From a bacterium (GTDB lineage: Bacteria; Actinomycetota; Acidimicrobiia; Acidimicrobiales; Bin134), in assembly GCA_026708015.1 (NCBI GenBank), contig JAPOVT010000002.1:1-64000 (forward strand): a stretch of DNA of 64,000 bases, in the 5' to 3' direction. Numbering within the stretch: position 1 is the first letter of the stretch; each line of letters starts with the position of its first letter. Under the pieces are notes generated by a model. It did no database searches and had not been told where the DNA came from. It was given only the letters and a program-made list of their open reading frames with translations. Shown piece by piece: positions 1 to 8,200 of this stretch. Position numbers and translations under genes: made by a program.

Positions 1-416
1 CGGGTGCTGCGGGCCAGCTCGGTCTTCCACTCGCCCTTTTGATCTGCGAGCTCGATCCTGAACTCCGTGAGCTCGCCTCTGATCTCAGACTTGAACTCGG
101 AGAACTCGGACTTGATGTCCGATTTGAACTCGGCGAACTCGCCTCTCAGTCCGGCGAGCTCGGACTTGAACTCGGCGAAGCGAGTGTTCATCTCAGCTCT
201 CAGACGCTCTTCGAGAGCGGCAAGGTCATCTTTGGTGGCGATCTGGTGCCACACGACAGGAGGGAGGCTCTCCATCAGCGTCTCAGCCTCCTCCTCCCCC
301 AGGACCTCAATCAGGCGCCTCATCAGCGCCCAACGCACCTTCTCATCAATCGGTTCGCTCGCCGGCACAACCAGCCTCCTGGCTCTTCGATCCTTGGAGG
401 GGGAACGCTTCGCCAT
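1..416 (-). CDS. Coiled-coil protein, partial at window edge
   Basis: The frame opens at ATG 416 and runs off the left edge without a stop, giving at least 138 residues. The N-terminus is basic (MAKRSPSKDRRARR). A segment rich in Leu and Glu follows, then the motif ATKDDLAALEERLRAEM. After that the sequence repeats variants of F-x-E-F-K-S-E-(L/I) about every 11 residues, as in long parallel coiled coils. The matching DNA is the GAACTCGG-type repetition at 60-200. Bacterial proteins of this layout often end in a C-terminal membrane helix; that part would lie outside the window. No catalytic motif is visible, so function is unknown. Codon phasing and the absence of stops make it clearly coding. 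Confidence 0.75.
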   Translation of the reverse strand, partial: MAKRSPSKDRRARRLVVPASEPIDEKVRWALMRRLIEVLGEEEAETLMESLPPVVWHQIATKDDLAALEERLRAEMNTRFAEFKSELAGLRGEFAEFKSDIKSEFSEFKSEIRGELTEFRIELADQKGEWKTELARST

Positions 417-505
417 CCCCGAGCAATGGTCCTACCCTACCGGTACCCCAACCCCGCCTCAACCCCGTTGCTGAGGCGTGGGGTTCCGGCAAGTGCCGCG
501 GTTTG

Positions 506-3088
506 CTAGGAGCCCGGCAGGGGCTGTCCGGTGCCGTTGGAACCCGTCTGGGTGGGCTGCGTTGAGGGCTCGGCGCAGGCGTCGTCGTCCAGGTCTTCGG
601 CTTCGTCGCCGGGGAAGACCCGATTGGCCAGCTCCCTACAGGCCGCGGCAAGGGCGTTTCTGAACTGGGCTCCGCTGGCGAATGCTGCCAGGGCGGTTTG
701 GCGGGCCACGGCCTCACGGCGGGTGTAGGGCAGCACGCAGATGTCGGCTATGCCGTCACGAGGGGGAATGTCGTAGGGATAGGTAACGGCCCCGCCCAGG
801 CTGTGGTTGACGCAGAAGTCGGGGCCGGTGACCACCGGGCCAGAGAAGAAGTTTGGATAGGCCACCAGGTTGGCGGGGGGCGGCGGGGGCGAGACCTGCC
901 CGGTGGTGCAGACGTCGGCGTCGAGGGCGGCCTGGTTGTCGCCGAAGTCGTCGCCCGCGATCTCCCGGCAGGCGGTGCGAACCTCGCGGGCGAACTTGGT
1001 GGGATCCAGGTTGGCCAGCTGGGCTAGGGCGCTTTGGCGGGCCACGGCCTCTCGGCGGGTGTAGGGCAGCGAGCAGATGTCGGCTATGCCGTCGCGGTCT
1101 TGGTCTAGGGGATAGGTGACCGGGCCGCCCAGGCTGTGGTTCACGCAGAAGTTGGGGCCGGTGACCACGCCGGAGAAGTAGCGGCCCACCACAGTGATGG
1201 TCACTTCATCCTCATCGGTGCGGCCCTCTCGGTCGGTGACGGTGAGGGTGAAGGTGAGCCGCACGCTGGTGAGGTCGATGAGGTTGGGGGCTTGGAAGCG
1301 GGGGCGGGCGGTGCGGCTGGCGGTGAGCGGGTTGGGGTATACGCCGGCGGTGGGCCAGAAATCGCCGAGCGCTCTCAGGTCGGCGGCACTCACCGGGGTG
1401 ACCCGGGCCGGCGGGGTGACGGCGATGCTGGTGAGCGCCCAAGAGAAGGTGAACAGGTCGCCGGGATCGGGATCGAAGCTGGCGGTGCCGTCGAGCTCGA
1501 CGCGGGATCGGGTCTGCGCCCGCTGGTCGGCGCCGGCGTTGGCCACCGGATCCTCGTTGCGGCCCAGCACGGTGATGGTGACGGAGTCGGTGTCGAACAC
1601 GCCCCAGACGTCGGTGACGGTGAGATGGAGGATGATGTCGATCTGGCCACCCCGCAGCTCGGGGACCTCGAAGGAGACGATGGCCTGGTCGGGGTTGACG
1701 AGCTCCACGGTGGCCTCCTCCACCGGCTCGCCGTCGTCATCCACCTCGATCCACTGGAAGGTGATGGCGTCGCCGTCGTTGTCGAAGCCGGCGCCGTTTA
1801 CCCTCATGACGCCGGTTCCGTCGGTGCCGCCTTCTTTGCCGTCCTCGCTTATGAGGTCGTCGGGGGCTACCGCCGAGGGGGCGGCGTTGTCCACCACCAC
1901 GAAGGTGATGGTGGCGGTGGCGGTGCGGCGGGTGGAATCGGTGACGGTGACCGAGACGGTGTGGGTGGCGCCTACGGGACCGGTGCTGGGGGCGGTGAAG
2001 GTGGCCTGGGAGGTGGTGCCGGCCCGGTTGGAGGGGTTGGGGGTTATGTTGCCCCTCCACTGGTGGGTGAGGCTGCGGGCCTGGTTGCCGTCTTTGTCAT
2101 CGGCGGTGGCGGTGAGCACCACGCTGTCGCCGGGGGCGACCACGAAGCGGGGGTCTTCGCCTTCTTGAAAGGCGACCTGGGCCGGTTGGCTGCTGTCGCG
2201 CAGCTCGACTTCAACGGTGGGGGCGGCGGGCTGGTCGTGGACGGTGATCTGCACGGTGGCGAAGTCGGTGGCGCCGTCGTTGTTGGTGATGGTGACGCGA
2301 TAGTGGGCGACGGCGGTGCGGTTGTTGTCCAAGTTGTCGGGCAGCATGATGGTGACGGTCTCGCCGTACAGATCGCCGGGCTCGATGGTGAACGCCGGAT
2401 AGTTGGGGCGGGCGGTTACCTTGCGCCACTCGTAGCTGAGCACCGATGAGCCGGCCCCGGTGCTGTTAGAGGCGTCGAGCACTAGACGGGCGCCTTCTTG
2501 CACGTCCCACTCGTCGTCTTGGTTGCCGCGTTGGCCGGGGCGGTCGATCACCGCTTCGATGGTGTACTTCTCGTCGGTCTGAATGCGGCCGTCGCCGTCG
2601 AGGTCGGTGGGATTGGGGTTGAGCAGCTTGGCGGAGACGTCGATCCTGGCCTCGGGCTGCTGGCTGAGGGTGACCCGCACGATGTCGCGGTCGCTGTCGC
2701 CGTCTCGGTCGGTGACGGTGAGCTCGAAGTCGATGTGATAGGTGCCGTATTGGTTGACGAGGTTGACCGGAGGCACCTCGAACTCGGCGGTGCGGCCTGA
2801 GGGGCTGCCCGTGGGGGTGAGCCTGATCCATTTGTAGTCGCTTGTGACCACTCTCCATCGGTAGGTGAGGGTGTTGGGCAAGTCGTCGAAGTCGAAGCTG
2901 CCGCTTCCGTTGAGCCTGCCCTCGCGGTCGACTCCGGGGATGACCGAGAAGTCGTTGCCGGCGTCGGCCACGGGGGGCCGGTTCTGGGCCTGGGCCGAGG
3001 GGGTGAGGACGGTGACCAGGAGGGTGGCGGCCAGGATGGCGCTGAGGGCGCGCTTGGTGAAGGTGGGGCAAGTGGGGAAACGGGGCAT
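506..3088 (-). CDS. Secreted PKD-domain protein with duplicated C-terminal Cys module
   Basis: 860 residues. An N-terminal signal peptide (basic start, hydrophobic residues 14-30, likely cut after SAQA at residue 34) directs export. Residues 35 to about 640 form successive Ig-like beta-sandwich repeats of the PKD/cadherin type; the N-terminal (PPVADAGND) and fifth (DPVANAGADQ) units are clear PKD matches, each followed by a D/E-rich strand and a TVTDR-type end. Residues about 636-830 hold two copies of a Cys-containing module (see the repeat entries). The tail is short and polar with no LPxTG or membrane anchor, so it is probably released or held non-covalently. It is a stand-alone gene; binding to polysaccharide or other cells is a family-based inference. 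Confidence 0.8.
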   Translation of the reverse strand: MPRFPTCPTFTKRALSAILAATLLVTVLTPSAQAQNRPPVADAGNDFSVIPGVDREGRLNGSGSFDFDDLPNTLTYRWRVVTSDYKWIRLTPTGSPSGRTAEFEVPPVNLVNQYGTYHIDFELTVTDRDGDSDRDIVRVTLSQQPEARIDVSAKLLNPNPTDLDGDGRIQTDEKYTIEAVIDRPGQRGNQDDEWDVQEGARLVLDASNSTGAGSSVLSYEWRKVTARPNYPAFTIEPGDLYGETVTIMLPDNLDNNRTAVAHYRVTITNNDGATDFATVQITVHDQPAAPTVEVELRDSSQPAQVAFQEGEDPRFVVAPGDSVVLTATADDKDGNQARSLTHQWRGNITPNPSNRAGTTSQATFTAPSTGPVGATHTVSVTVTDSTRRTATATITFVVVDNAAPSAVAPDDLISEDGKEGGTDGTGVMRVNGAGFDNDGDAITFQWIEVDDDGEPVEEATVELVNPDQAIVSFEVPELRGGQIDIILHLTVTDVWGVFDTDSVTITVLGRNEDPVANAGADQRAQTRSRVELDGTASFDPDPGDLFTFSWALTSIAVTPPARVTPVSAADLRALGDFWPTAGVYPNPLTASRTARPRFQAPNLIDLTSVRLTFTLTVTDREGRTDEDEVTITVVGRYFSGVVTGPNFCVNHSLGGPVTYPLDQDRDGIADICSLPYTRREAVARQSALAQLANLDPTKFAREVRTACREIAGDDFGDNQAALDADVCTTGQVSPPPPPANLVAYPNFFSGPVVTGPDFCVNHSLGGAVTYPYDIPPRDGIADICVLPYTRREAVARQTALAAFASGAQFRNALAAACRELANRVFPGDEAEDLDDDACAEPSTQPTQTGSNGTGQPLPGS
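625..857 (-). repeat. C-terminal module copy B of the PKD protein
   Basis: Encodes the second copy of the module: TGPDFCVNHSLGG, a short acidic loop, DGIADIC, LPYTRREAVARQ, an Ala-rich helix and a final ACREL. The DxxxDGIADIC core resembles a calcium loop next to a Cys. It is closely similar to copy A at both DNA and protein level, which suggests an internal duplication. Confidence 0.75.
959..1182 (-). repeat. C-terminal module copy A of the PKD protein
   Basis: First copy of the same roughly 75-residue module: VVTGPNFCVNHSLGG, DQDRDGIADIC, LPYTRREAVARQ, ending ACREIAGDD. Cys spacing and the TRREAVARQ helix are conserved with copy B; the acidic loop is a fuller D-x-D-x-D-G calcium-type loop here. 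Confidence 0.75.
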
Positions 3089-3115
3089 ACGCCACGAGGA
3101 TACTTGCGGGTGCCT

Positions 3116-3130
3116 TATATATAGGCGCGC
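3116..3130 (+). repeat. TATATATAGGCGCGC 15-mer
   Basis: An AT run joined to a GC run, 28 bp upstream of the PKD gene start on its template side. The identical 15-mer is at 7876-7890 inside lhr; related forms are at 6369-6380 and 12575-12595. Its position would also allow it to act as a -10 region for the PKD gene. Confidence 0.5.
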
Positions 3131-3170
3131 TCGCTGGATTGGAATCTGCTGTTGCCGGACGGACTTTGGC

Positions 3171-3374
3171 TCAGCTGTTGGGTAGGGCGTCGCCGTGGGC
3201 CTCGCAGGAGGCGATGTAGTCCGCGGTCACGCCCTCGAGATTGAACAAGGCTTCTTCAGCAGTAGCACCCCAGGCCCGGCAACCCGGAAGTACCGGAACC
3301 TCGGCAAGGAACATGTCCTCAGTTTCTTCGGACGGTGCTCGCAAGGTGTAGGGCAGCTTGTACTGCTTGGCCAT
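3171..3374 (-). CDS. HicB-like antitoxin, orphan
   Basis: 67 residues from ATG 3374, chosen over the upstream in-frame start because GGAGAG lies 8 nt upstream. The sequence has the HicB/DUF1902 plan: a Tyr/Leu strand, FLAEVPVLPGCRAWGATAEEAL (the family's central strand-loop-helix), and a short tail. HicB proteins neutralise HicA mRNA interferases. No HicA-like reading frame is visible on either side, so this is an orphan antitoxin or a regulator of a distant toxin. It lies just beyond the outermost lhr 3'-end remnant, in a region full of toxin-antitoxin genes. Confidence 0.65.
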   Translation of the reverse strand: MAKQYKLPYTLRAPSEETEDMFLAEVPVLPGCRAWGATAEEALFNLEGVTADYIASCEAHGDALPNS

Positions 3375-3472
3375 CTCTAACTCTCCGGCAATGCGGCAGA
3401 ACTCACATCTTGAAGATACCGCGCCGAGCGGCAACTTAGAAGCGGCGGATCGGTGTTCTGGGGATTCTCAAG

Positions 3473-3602
3473 TCAGGAGGAACCAGCTTCTTGGGGAGAG
3501 GAGGAGGCGGGCACGCCGTCGGGGTAGGGGAGGGTGTTGTTGGGGGTGGCGGGGGTTCTTGGGCCGTCGAAGAGTATTCCGGTGAGGTTGAGGGGGTCGC
3601 AG
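3473..3602 (-). repeat. Remnant of an lhr 3' end (outer copy)
   Basis: Read on the minus strand this segment encodes CDPLNLTGILFDGPRTP, then ATPNNTLPYPDGVP, a short Ser-rich tail and an in-frame TGA at 3473-3475. The real Lhr C-terminus reads CDPLNLTGFLFEGPRTP, ATPNNTLTYIDGVP. Similarity begins abruptly at the CDP codons (about 3602) and stops from the neighbouring gene precede it, so only the last ~30 shared codons remain. It is a diverged allele, not a recent copy: several changes are at third positions. It is not expressed as a gene of its own. Confidence 0.8.
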
Positions 3603-3618
3603 GGAGCCCGTCGGTGAG

Positions 3619-4293
3619 CTATTCGGACTCACCTGCCTCGGCTAGTGCTCTCCGGGCAACTTCGGGGTTGCGGCGGACTGCGGCGCTCAGTTGAAGGTCG
3701 AACCAGCGCTGGCGATGTTCTTTAACAGCCTCCTGCCATCCGTCATGCGGGATTGCGAGTTCCTCGATGATCATGGATTCGATGAGGTCCTCCAAGGTCG
3801 GGCGGAATCGCCTGCCTCCGGTGGGCCAATGAAAATCTGGTAGCCGGCGCTCCACTCCCATGGCATCGGCAAGTGGGTTCACAGGGCTCTCCGTCCCGTG
3901 GATGTGGACATGAGCTGCTGGATATGCCAATTCGTTTTTCGCGAGCACAGGTTCGCGGTTGTAGTCGTACCGGATAATTGGGTTTTGTAGGTCATCGGTC
4001 AGATGAAGCTCGACACGGCTGCTGGTGGTTGCGATGTGGACTCTCTCAGGGTCCAATTCAAGACGGTGGAGAATCACCAAGAAGCACTTGGGATCGGCCT
4101 GGCTGATCGTGACTGGGATGGGTTTCGTCGCGTGGGGCGCCTGCTTATTGATTTGAAAGCCGACCCAACCCTGTCTTCCACCGGGATACAGCACAGCTGT
4201 GATGGGGATGCCGTTGGTAATCGTTCGGTTCAGCAGGTCTTGAATTTGGTCGGCAAATTCCCGGGCCAGCCGGGCAAGATCAGCAGTTTTCAA
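3619..4293 (-). CDS. Unrecognised protein, second gene of a coupled pair
   Basis: 224 residues from TTG 4293, overlapping the preceding 69-residue gene by 14 nt, which implies translational coupling. I do not recognise the family. Visible features are an N-terminal amphipathic helix with LAREFADQIQDLL, a beta-rich middle (RQGWVGFQI, HIATTSSRVELHL), a His-rich stretch AHVHIHG near residue 128, and a helical C-terminal third ending in ARRALAEAGESE. The His-x-His-x-His element could bind metal, which is inference. The small-gene/large-gene overlap and its place between two lhr remnants, next to toxin-antitoxin genes, suggest an accessory or addiction-type module. It has no recognisable nuclease or kinase motif. 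Confidence 0.6.
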   Translation of the reverse strand: MKTADLARLAREFADQIQDLLNRTITNGIPITAVLYPGGRQGWVGFQINKQAPHATKPIPVTISQADPKCFLVILHRLELDPERVHIATTSSRVELHLTDDLQNPIIRYDYNREPVLAKNELAYPAAHVHIHGTESPVNPLADAMGVERRLPDFHWPTGGRRFRPTLEDLIESMIIEELAIPHDGWQEAVKEHRQRWFDLQLSAAVRRNPEVARRALAEAGESE

Positions 4294-4489
4294 TTTGCGG
4301 AGCGATCATGAACCAGGTGAGCCGAGCCTTGTGCGACGGAAAATCGTCGTCTCTTGCACAGGTCTCAAGCTCTTCGTAGCTCATCTGTAGCTCCGCAAGT
4401 GCCAAATCAGTCCCTTGCCGCAGGTCTTCCTCAGTTACAAAAACGACCGACTCGTCCCCAGGCGCGACCAGGTCTGTTGGAGTGCTCAT
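4280..4489 (-). CDS. Small unrecognised acidic protein, first gene of a coupled pair
   Basis: 69 residues from ATG 4489, with AGGAAGG upstream as ribosome binding site. The protein is acidic in its first half (VVFVTEEDLRQGTD) and ends in a helix with MSYEELETCARDDDFPSHKARLTWF. It overlaps the 224-residue gene downstream. The size, acidity and leading position are those of many antitoxins, but no DNA-binding motif is evident. The function is unknown. Confidence 0.6.
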   Translation of the reverse strand: MSTPTDLVAPGDESVVFVTEEDLRQGTDLALAELQMSYEELETCARDDDFPSHKARLTWFMIAPQIENC

Positions 4490-4579
4490 CTAACCTTCCT
4501 CCATCTTTGGGACATCTCAAGCATACCGGCCATTCTAAAGAGAGGTGGTGACAGATTCTCTGTCGACTTGTTGGTTGGT

Positions 4580-4643
4580 TCTAGCCAGAAGATCCGGGCA
4601 CGCCGTCGGTGTAGGGGAGGGTGTTGTTGGGGGTGGCGGGAGT
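4580..4643 (-). repeat. Remnant of an lhr 3' end (inner copy)
   Basis: On the minus strand this encodes TPATPNNTLPYTDGVPGSSG followed by an in-frame TAG at 4580-4582, matching the last ~17 codons of Lhr (TPATPNNTLTYIDGVP...). Its tail resembles the outer remnant (GVPxSS) more than the present gene. It separates the unknown gene pair from the Phd/RelE module. Confidence 0.75.
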
Positions 4644-4710
4644 GGGGCGCTCAGCCACCTAGTTGGAAGAGGGGGTGTGTTTTCGCAATCGGTGTGGCAC
4701 AATTGTGGTC

Positions 4711-4980
4711 ATGTCAAGCGAGTCGTTGCGCACAGTGCGAGATCGGTTCTCCGAGTTCATCGAACGGGTGAATACGCATCATGAACGGGTGGTAATCACC
4801 CGCAACGGCTCGCCAGCCGCGGTGCTTGTGAGTCCCGAGGATCTCGAGTCGCTTGAGGAGACCTTGGAGATACTGGGAGACGAAGAGGTGGTGGCGCAGC
4901 TTGCCGAAGCACACCGCGCTTATCTGGAGGGCGACGTTGTCCGCGGGGTTGAGGCCGTTAGGGCACTGCGCCCCTCGTGA
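4711..4980 (+). CDS. Phd/YefM-family antitoxin
   Basis: 89 residues from ATG 4711. The first 55 residues match Phd/YefM: SESLRTVRDRFSEFIERV, then RVVITRNGSPAAVLVSPEDLESLEETL, the DNA-binding dimer fold of this family. The rest is a helical toxin-binding tail. The stop overlaps the toxin start by 4 nt (GTGA). It should repress its own operon and block the RelE-type toxin. A short inverted element, GGCACAATTGTGG, lies just before the start and could be the operator; no Shine-Dalgarno is obvious. Confidence 0.85.
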   Translation: MSSESLRTVRDRFSEFIERVNTHHERVVITRNGSPAAVLVSPEDLESLEETLEILGDEEVVAQLAEAHRAYLEGDVVRGVEAVRALRPS

Positions 4981-5249
4981 GCGACTCTTCGTTTGAGCTG
5001 GTGGTGGCCCGGCCGGCGGCCAAGGCAATCGCCAACGAATTGCCCGAGTCGGTGGCCTCCGCCGTGATCGAGTTGATTACCGGGCCATTGCTGGAGAATC
5101 CCCGGCGAGTGGGCGTGGCGCTGAGGAACGAGCTTGAAGGGCTGTGGAGCGCCCGGCGGGGCACCTATCGAGTGCTATATCGGGTTGAAGAGACGAAACG
5201 AGAGATCGTGGTCTTGCGAGTGGGCCATCGTCGAGACGTGTACCGATAG
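4977..5249 (+). CDS. RelE/ParE-family toxin
   Basis: 90 residues from GTG 4977, overlapping the antitoxin stop. The core matches RelE/StbE mRNA interferases: an N-terminal strand and helix (FELVVARPAAKAIANELP), a loop with NPRRVGVALRNELEGLWSAR, then GTYRVLYRV and IVVLRVGHRRDVY. Arg in the GxYRVLY strand and the C-terminal HRRDVY are the conserved catalytic-face residues. It ends 30 bp from the lhr stop, tail to tail. Confidence 0.85.
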   Translation: MSDSSFELVVARPAAKAIANELPESVASAVIELITGPLLENPRRVGVALRNELEGLWSARRGTYRVLYRVEETKREIVVLRVGHRRDVYR

Positions 5250-5279
5250 AGCAGCTATCGCGACTCCTGGGGATCTCCC

Positions 5280-8200
5280 CTATTGGGGCGAAGGCACTCC
5301 ATCTATGTAGGTGAGGGTGTTGTTGGGGGTGGCGGGGGTTCTTGGGCCTTCGAAGAGGAATCCGGTGAGATTGAGGGGGTCGCAGGCGGCGATGGTTGTT
5401 TGCTGGCCGGTGAGGGGGTGGCGGCGGACCTTTTGGAGTTGGTCGGCGGCGGCGGGGAGGGCGAACTGCTCGCCGCTTTGGCCAGCTACGAAGCGGCCGC
5501 CTCTGACGATGCCGCGGTCTTCGAAGCGGCGCAGGGCCTTGAGGATGTCTCGCCACGGGGTTGCGGTGGGGGTGGCGGGGTGGTGGGCGAGGCTGCGGAA
5601 CACCACGCCCCAGCAGGCCAGCAGTTGCTGGGCGACGGCCTCGGCCAAGTCGTCGGCGGGGAGCTCTTCGGGTGGGGGAACCAGGGACCAGCGGCCGGGG
5701 GCGGCGTGGGTTTCGCGAGACGCGCCATTGTTAAAGGTGCGATTCATGCGCATGGCCCGAGTGCGAAGGGCTTGGGAGCGCAGGTTCTGGCCCGAGCGAT
5801 GGCGGGTAGGTCGACGGCTGCTGCGGTTGAGCAGGGCCCGCACCGCGGCGAAGCCGTCGGCGGTGAACAGGCCGAGGGCGACGCCGTTCCACAGGGCTCT
5901 TTCGATGTCGTCGGGCAGGCGGTGGGTGGCGCCGGCCAGATCGGGCAGGAAACTGGCGCCTTGGGACTGGAGGATGTCGGCGATTTCTTGGACGGGGCCG
6001 GCTTCGGGGGGCTCGGGGCTGTTGGTGCGGGCGGCGGCCAGGAGCCAATGGAGGTCTTCTCGGAACACGAGGGTGATGGGGGTGGCTTTGCGGGGAGCCA
6101 TTGAGTTGGCCTTGGCCGGCGTGTTGGGGGGCGTTAGGCGGAGCCAGGCCAGCTCGCCGCGGTAGCAGAGTTCGTCGAGCCACAGGGGGTCATAGTCGGG
6201 GAGTCGTTTGGCAATGATCTGCTTTTCCCAGGCGCCGGCGGGAAGGTCGAGGCCTTGGAGCTGCTCGAGGACTTTGGCGAGGCCGGGGCGGCCTCGGACT
6301 GTGCTGTCTGGAGTTAGGTGGTGGTAGTCGAGGAGGAAGCGCATGAAGTCTTGGGGGGAGGCGGCTTGTATAGAGGCGCGTTTTTGTCTTCGAGATAGAT
6401 AAGACATTCGTTGGAGGAGTCTTCGGGAGCACCATGTTTCTGTTCCCCCGGTGTGCCGGCGGGTCCTGTCACCGGAAGCGGCCTGGCCGTCGGAGCGGCC
6501 AGGTCCGCCACCGGCGCCACCCCCCGTCACACCTTCGGTGGGAGCACCCCCCTTTTTTGTTGGAGAGGGGAGGTGGTCAGCGCGCATTGCCACCCCTTCG
6601 GATTCGAGGGCGGCCAGTGCTTGATTGACCGTCGGAAGGTCTAGGGCTGTTTTGTCTGCAAGTTGTTCGGGGGTGGTGGGGCCGGTGGCTTCTAGGTGGC
6701 CTCGGATGGTTTCGGTGGCTTTTTCGGGGGTTAGGGCGGTTTCGGCAAGTTCGGTGGTGGTCCAGAGGGGGTTTTCGTCTTGGTTCTTTAAGGTGCAGAC
6801 CCGGTTTTTGGATTTCAGGGCTTCGTAGAGCTCTTGCCAGGTGGGGTTGGGGCGGGTGACTACTTGGGTGGTCAGCAGGTCGTGGAGCTCATCGGGGGTT
6901 CTGGGGTCGGGGGTTATCTCCTCGACTACTTGGGCGATGGCATCGGGGGCGATTTGAGAGAGGGTTGAGGCATCCAGGGTGGGGGGCTGTTGGTCGCTTC
7001 GGGGGCGCAGGCCTCGGGGGACGGTGACGGCGTTGGTGCGGCGGTCGACGATCTCGGCGTCGTCCAAAAAGGCGTAGGGGCGGGCGTTGACTATTTCGTG
7101 GCTGAGGGGGGAGGGCTCGGCGGTGTCGCAGAAGTGGGTGCGGACCGCGCCGGAGCGGATGTCGGTGAGGAGTTTCTTGAGGCCGTCAACGTCGAGGGCC
7201 TCATGGAGGGTGTCGTAGAGGGTTTGGCGCACCAGCAGGTGATCGGGGATCTCGATGGGGCCGGCCACGTTCTCCTGGCAGGCCGCCGCACCGGGGAACA
7301 CGGCGGCCATGATGTCGTCGGCCTCCATGCGCTGGATGGGGGGCGGGTTGCGCTTTCCGCCCCGGCTGCGCAGCACCACCAGGGCCCGGTTGAGGTTCCA
7401 CCGCCAGCGGGCGGCGAACATGGGCGAATCCAGCACGGCCTGGGTCAGCACCTCCTCCACCGAGTCAGGGTGCAGGAACTGGGGGACGTCGCTGAGGGGG
7501 AAGCTGTGGTGGGGGCCGAGCGACAAGATGATGGCGTTGTCGTTGGCCGCCGCCTGAAGCTCGAAGTCGAAGCGGCGGCAGAGGCGCTTGCGCAGCGCCA
7601 GCCCGAAAGCTCGATTGATGCGCCCCCCGTAGGGGCTGTGGACCACGAGCTGCTGGCCGCCGGTGTCGTCGAAGAAGCGCTCGAACACGATGTTTGTGTG
7701 GGTGGGGACGGTGCCTAGGGCGGCTTGGGCCGCGGCGATGTAGGCCACGGCCTGCTCGGCGATCTCGTTTGTCGTGTCGTGGGCTTGGGCGAATTGGGCG
7801 GCGGCTTCCAGGGCGCCAGCTTCGAAGGCTTCAGTGTCGAGGGGGTCGGCGTTCGGGGCTTGCGAGAGGAGGCTGTATATATAGGCGCGCAGATCGGACA
7901 CCTGCTGGGACAGCTCGGCGGTGCGGGCGGGGGCCTCGCCCAGCCAGAAGGGGACGGTGGGCGGGGCGTCGCCGGCGTCGATCACCCGCACGGTGCCGGC
8001 GGCCACCTGCTTGATGCGCCAGGAGTGGGAGCCCAACAAGAAGATGTCGCCGGCCATCGACTCCACCGCCCAGTCTTCGTTGACCGTGCCGATGAAGGTG
8101 TCGTCGGGCTCGGCCACCACCCGGTAGTCGCCGTTCTCGCCGATGGCGCCCCCGGAGGTGAGAGCGGCCAGCCGGGCCCCCCGTTTGCCCCGCACCTCCT

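Noticed and set aside
60-200. Short GAACTCGG-type repeats, considered as a CRISPR or tandem repeat array
   Set aside because: The units are codons of a coiled coil on the minus strand; there are no spacers.
1136-2449. Long + strand frame opposite the PKD gene
   Set aside because: Translation is Gly/Val-rich low complexity with no domains; it mirrors the codon bias of the true minus-strand gene.
3473-5392. lhr-like repeats considered as insertion-sequence ends
   Set aside because: They encode the Lhr C-terminus in frame with stops, are direct repeats of unequal length, and no transposase is nearby.
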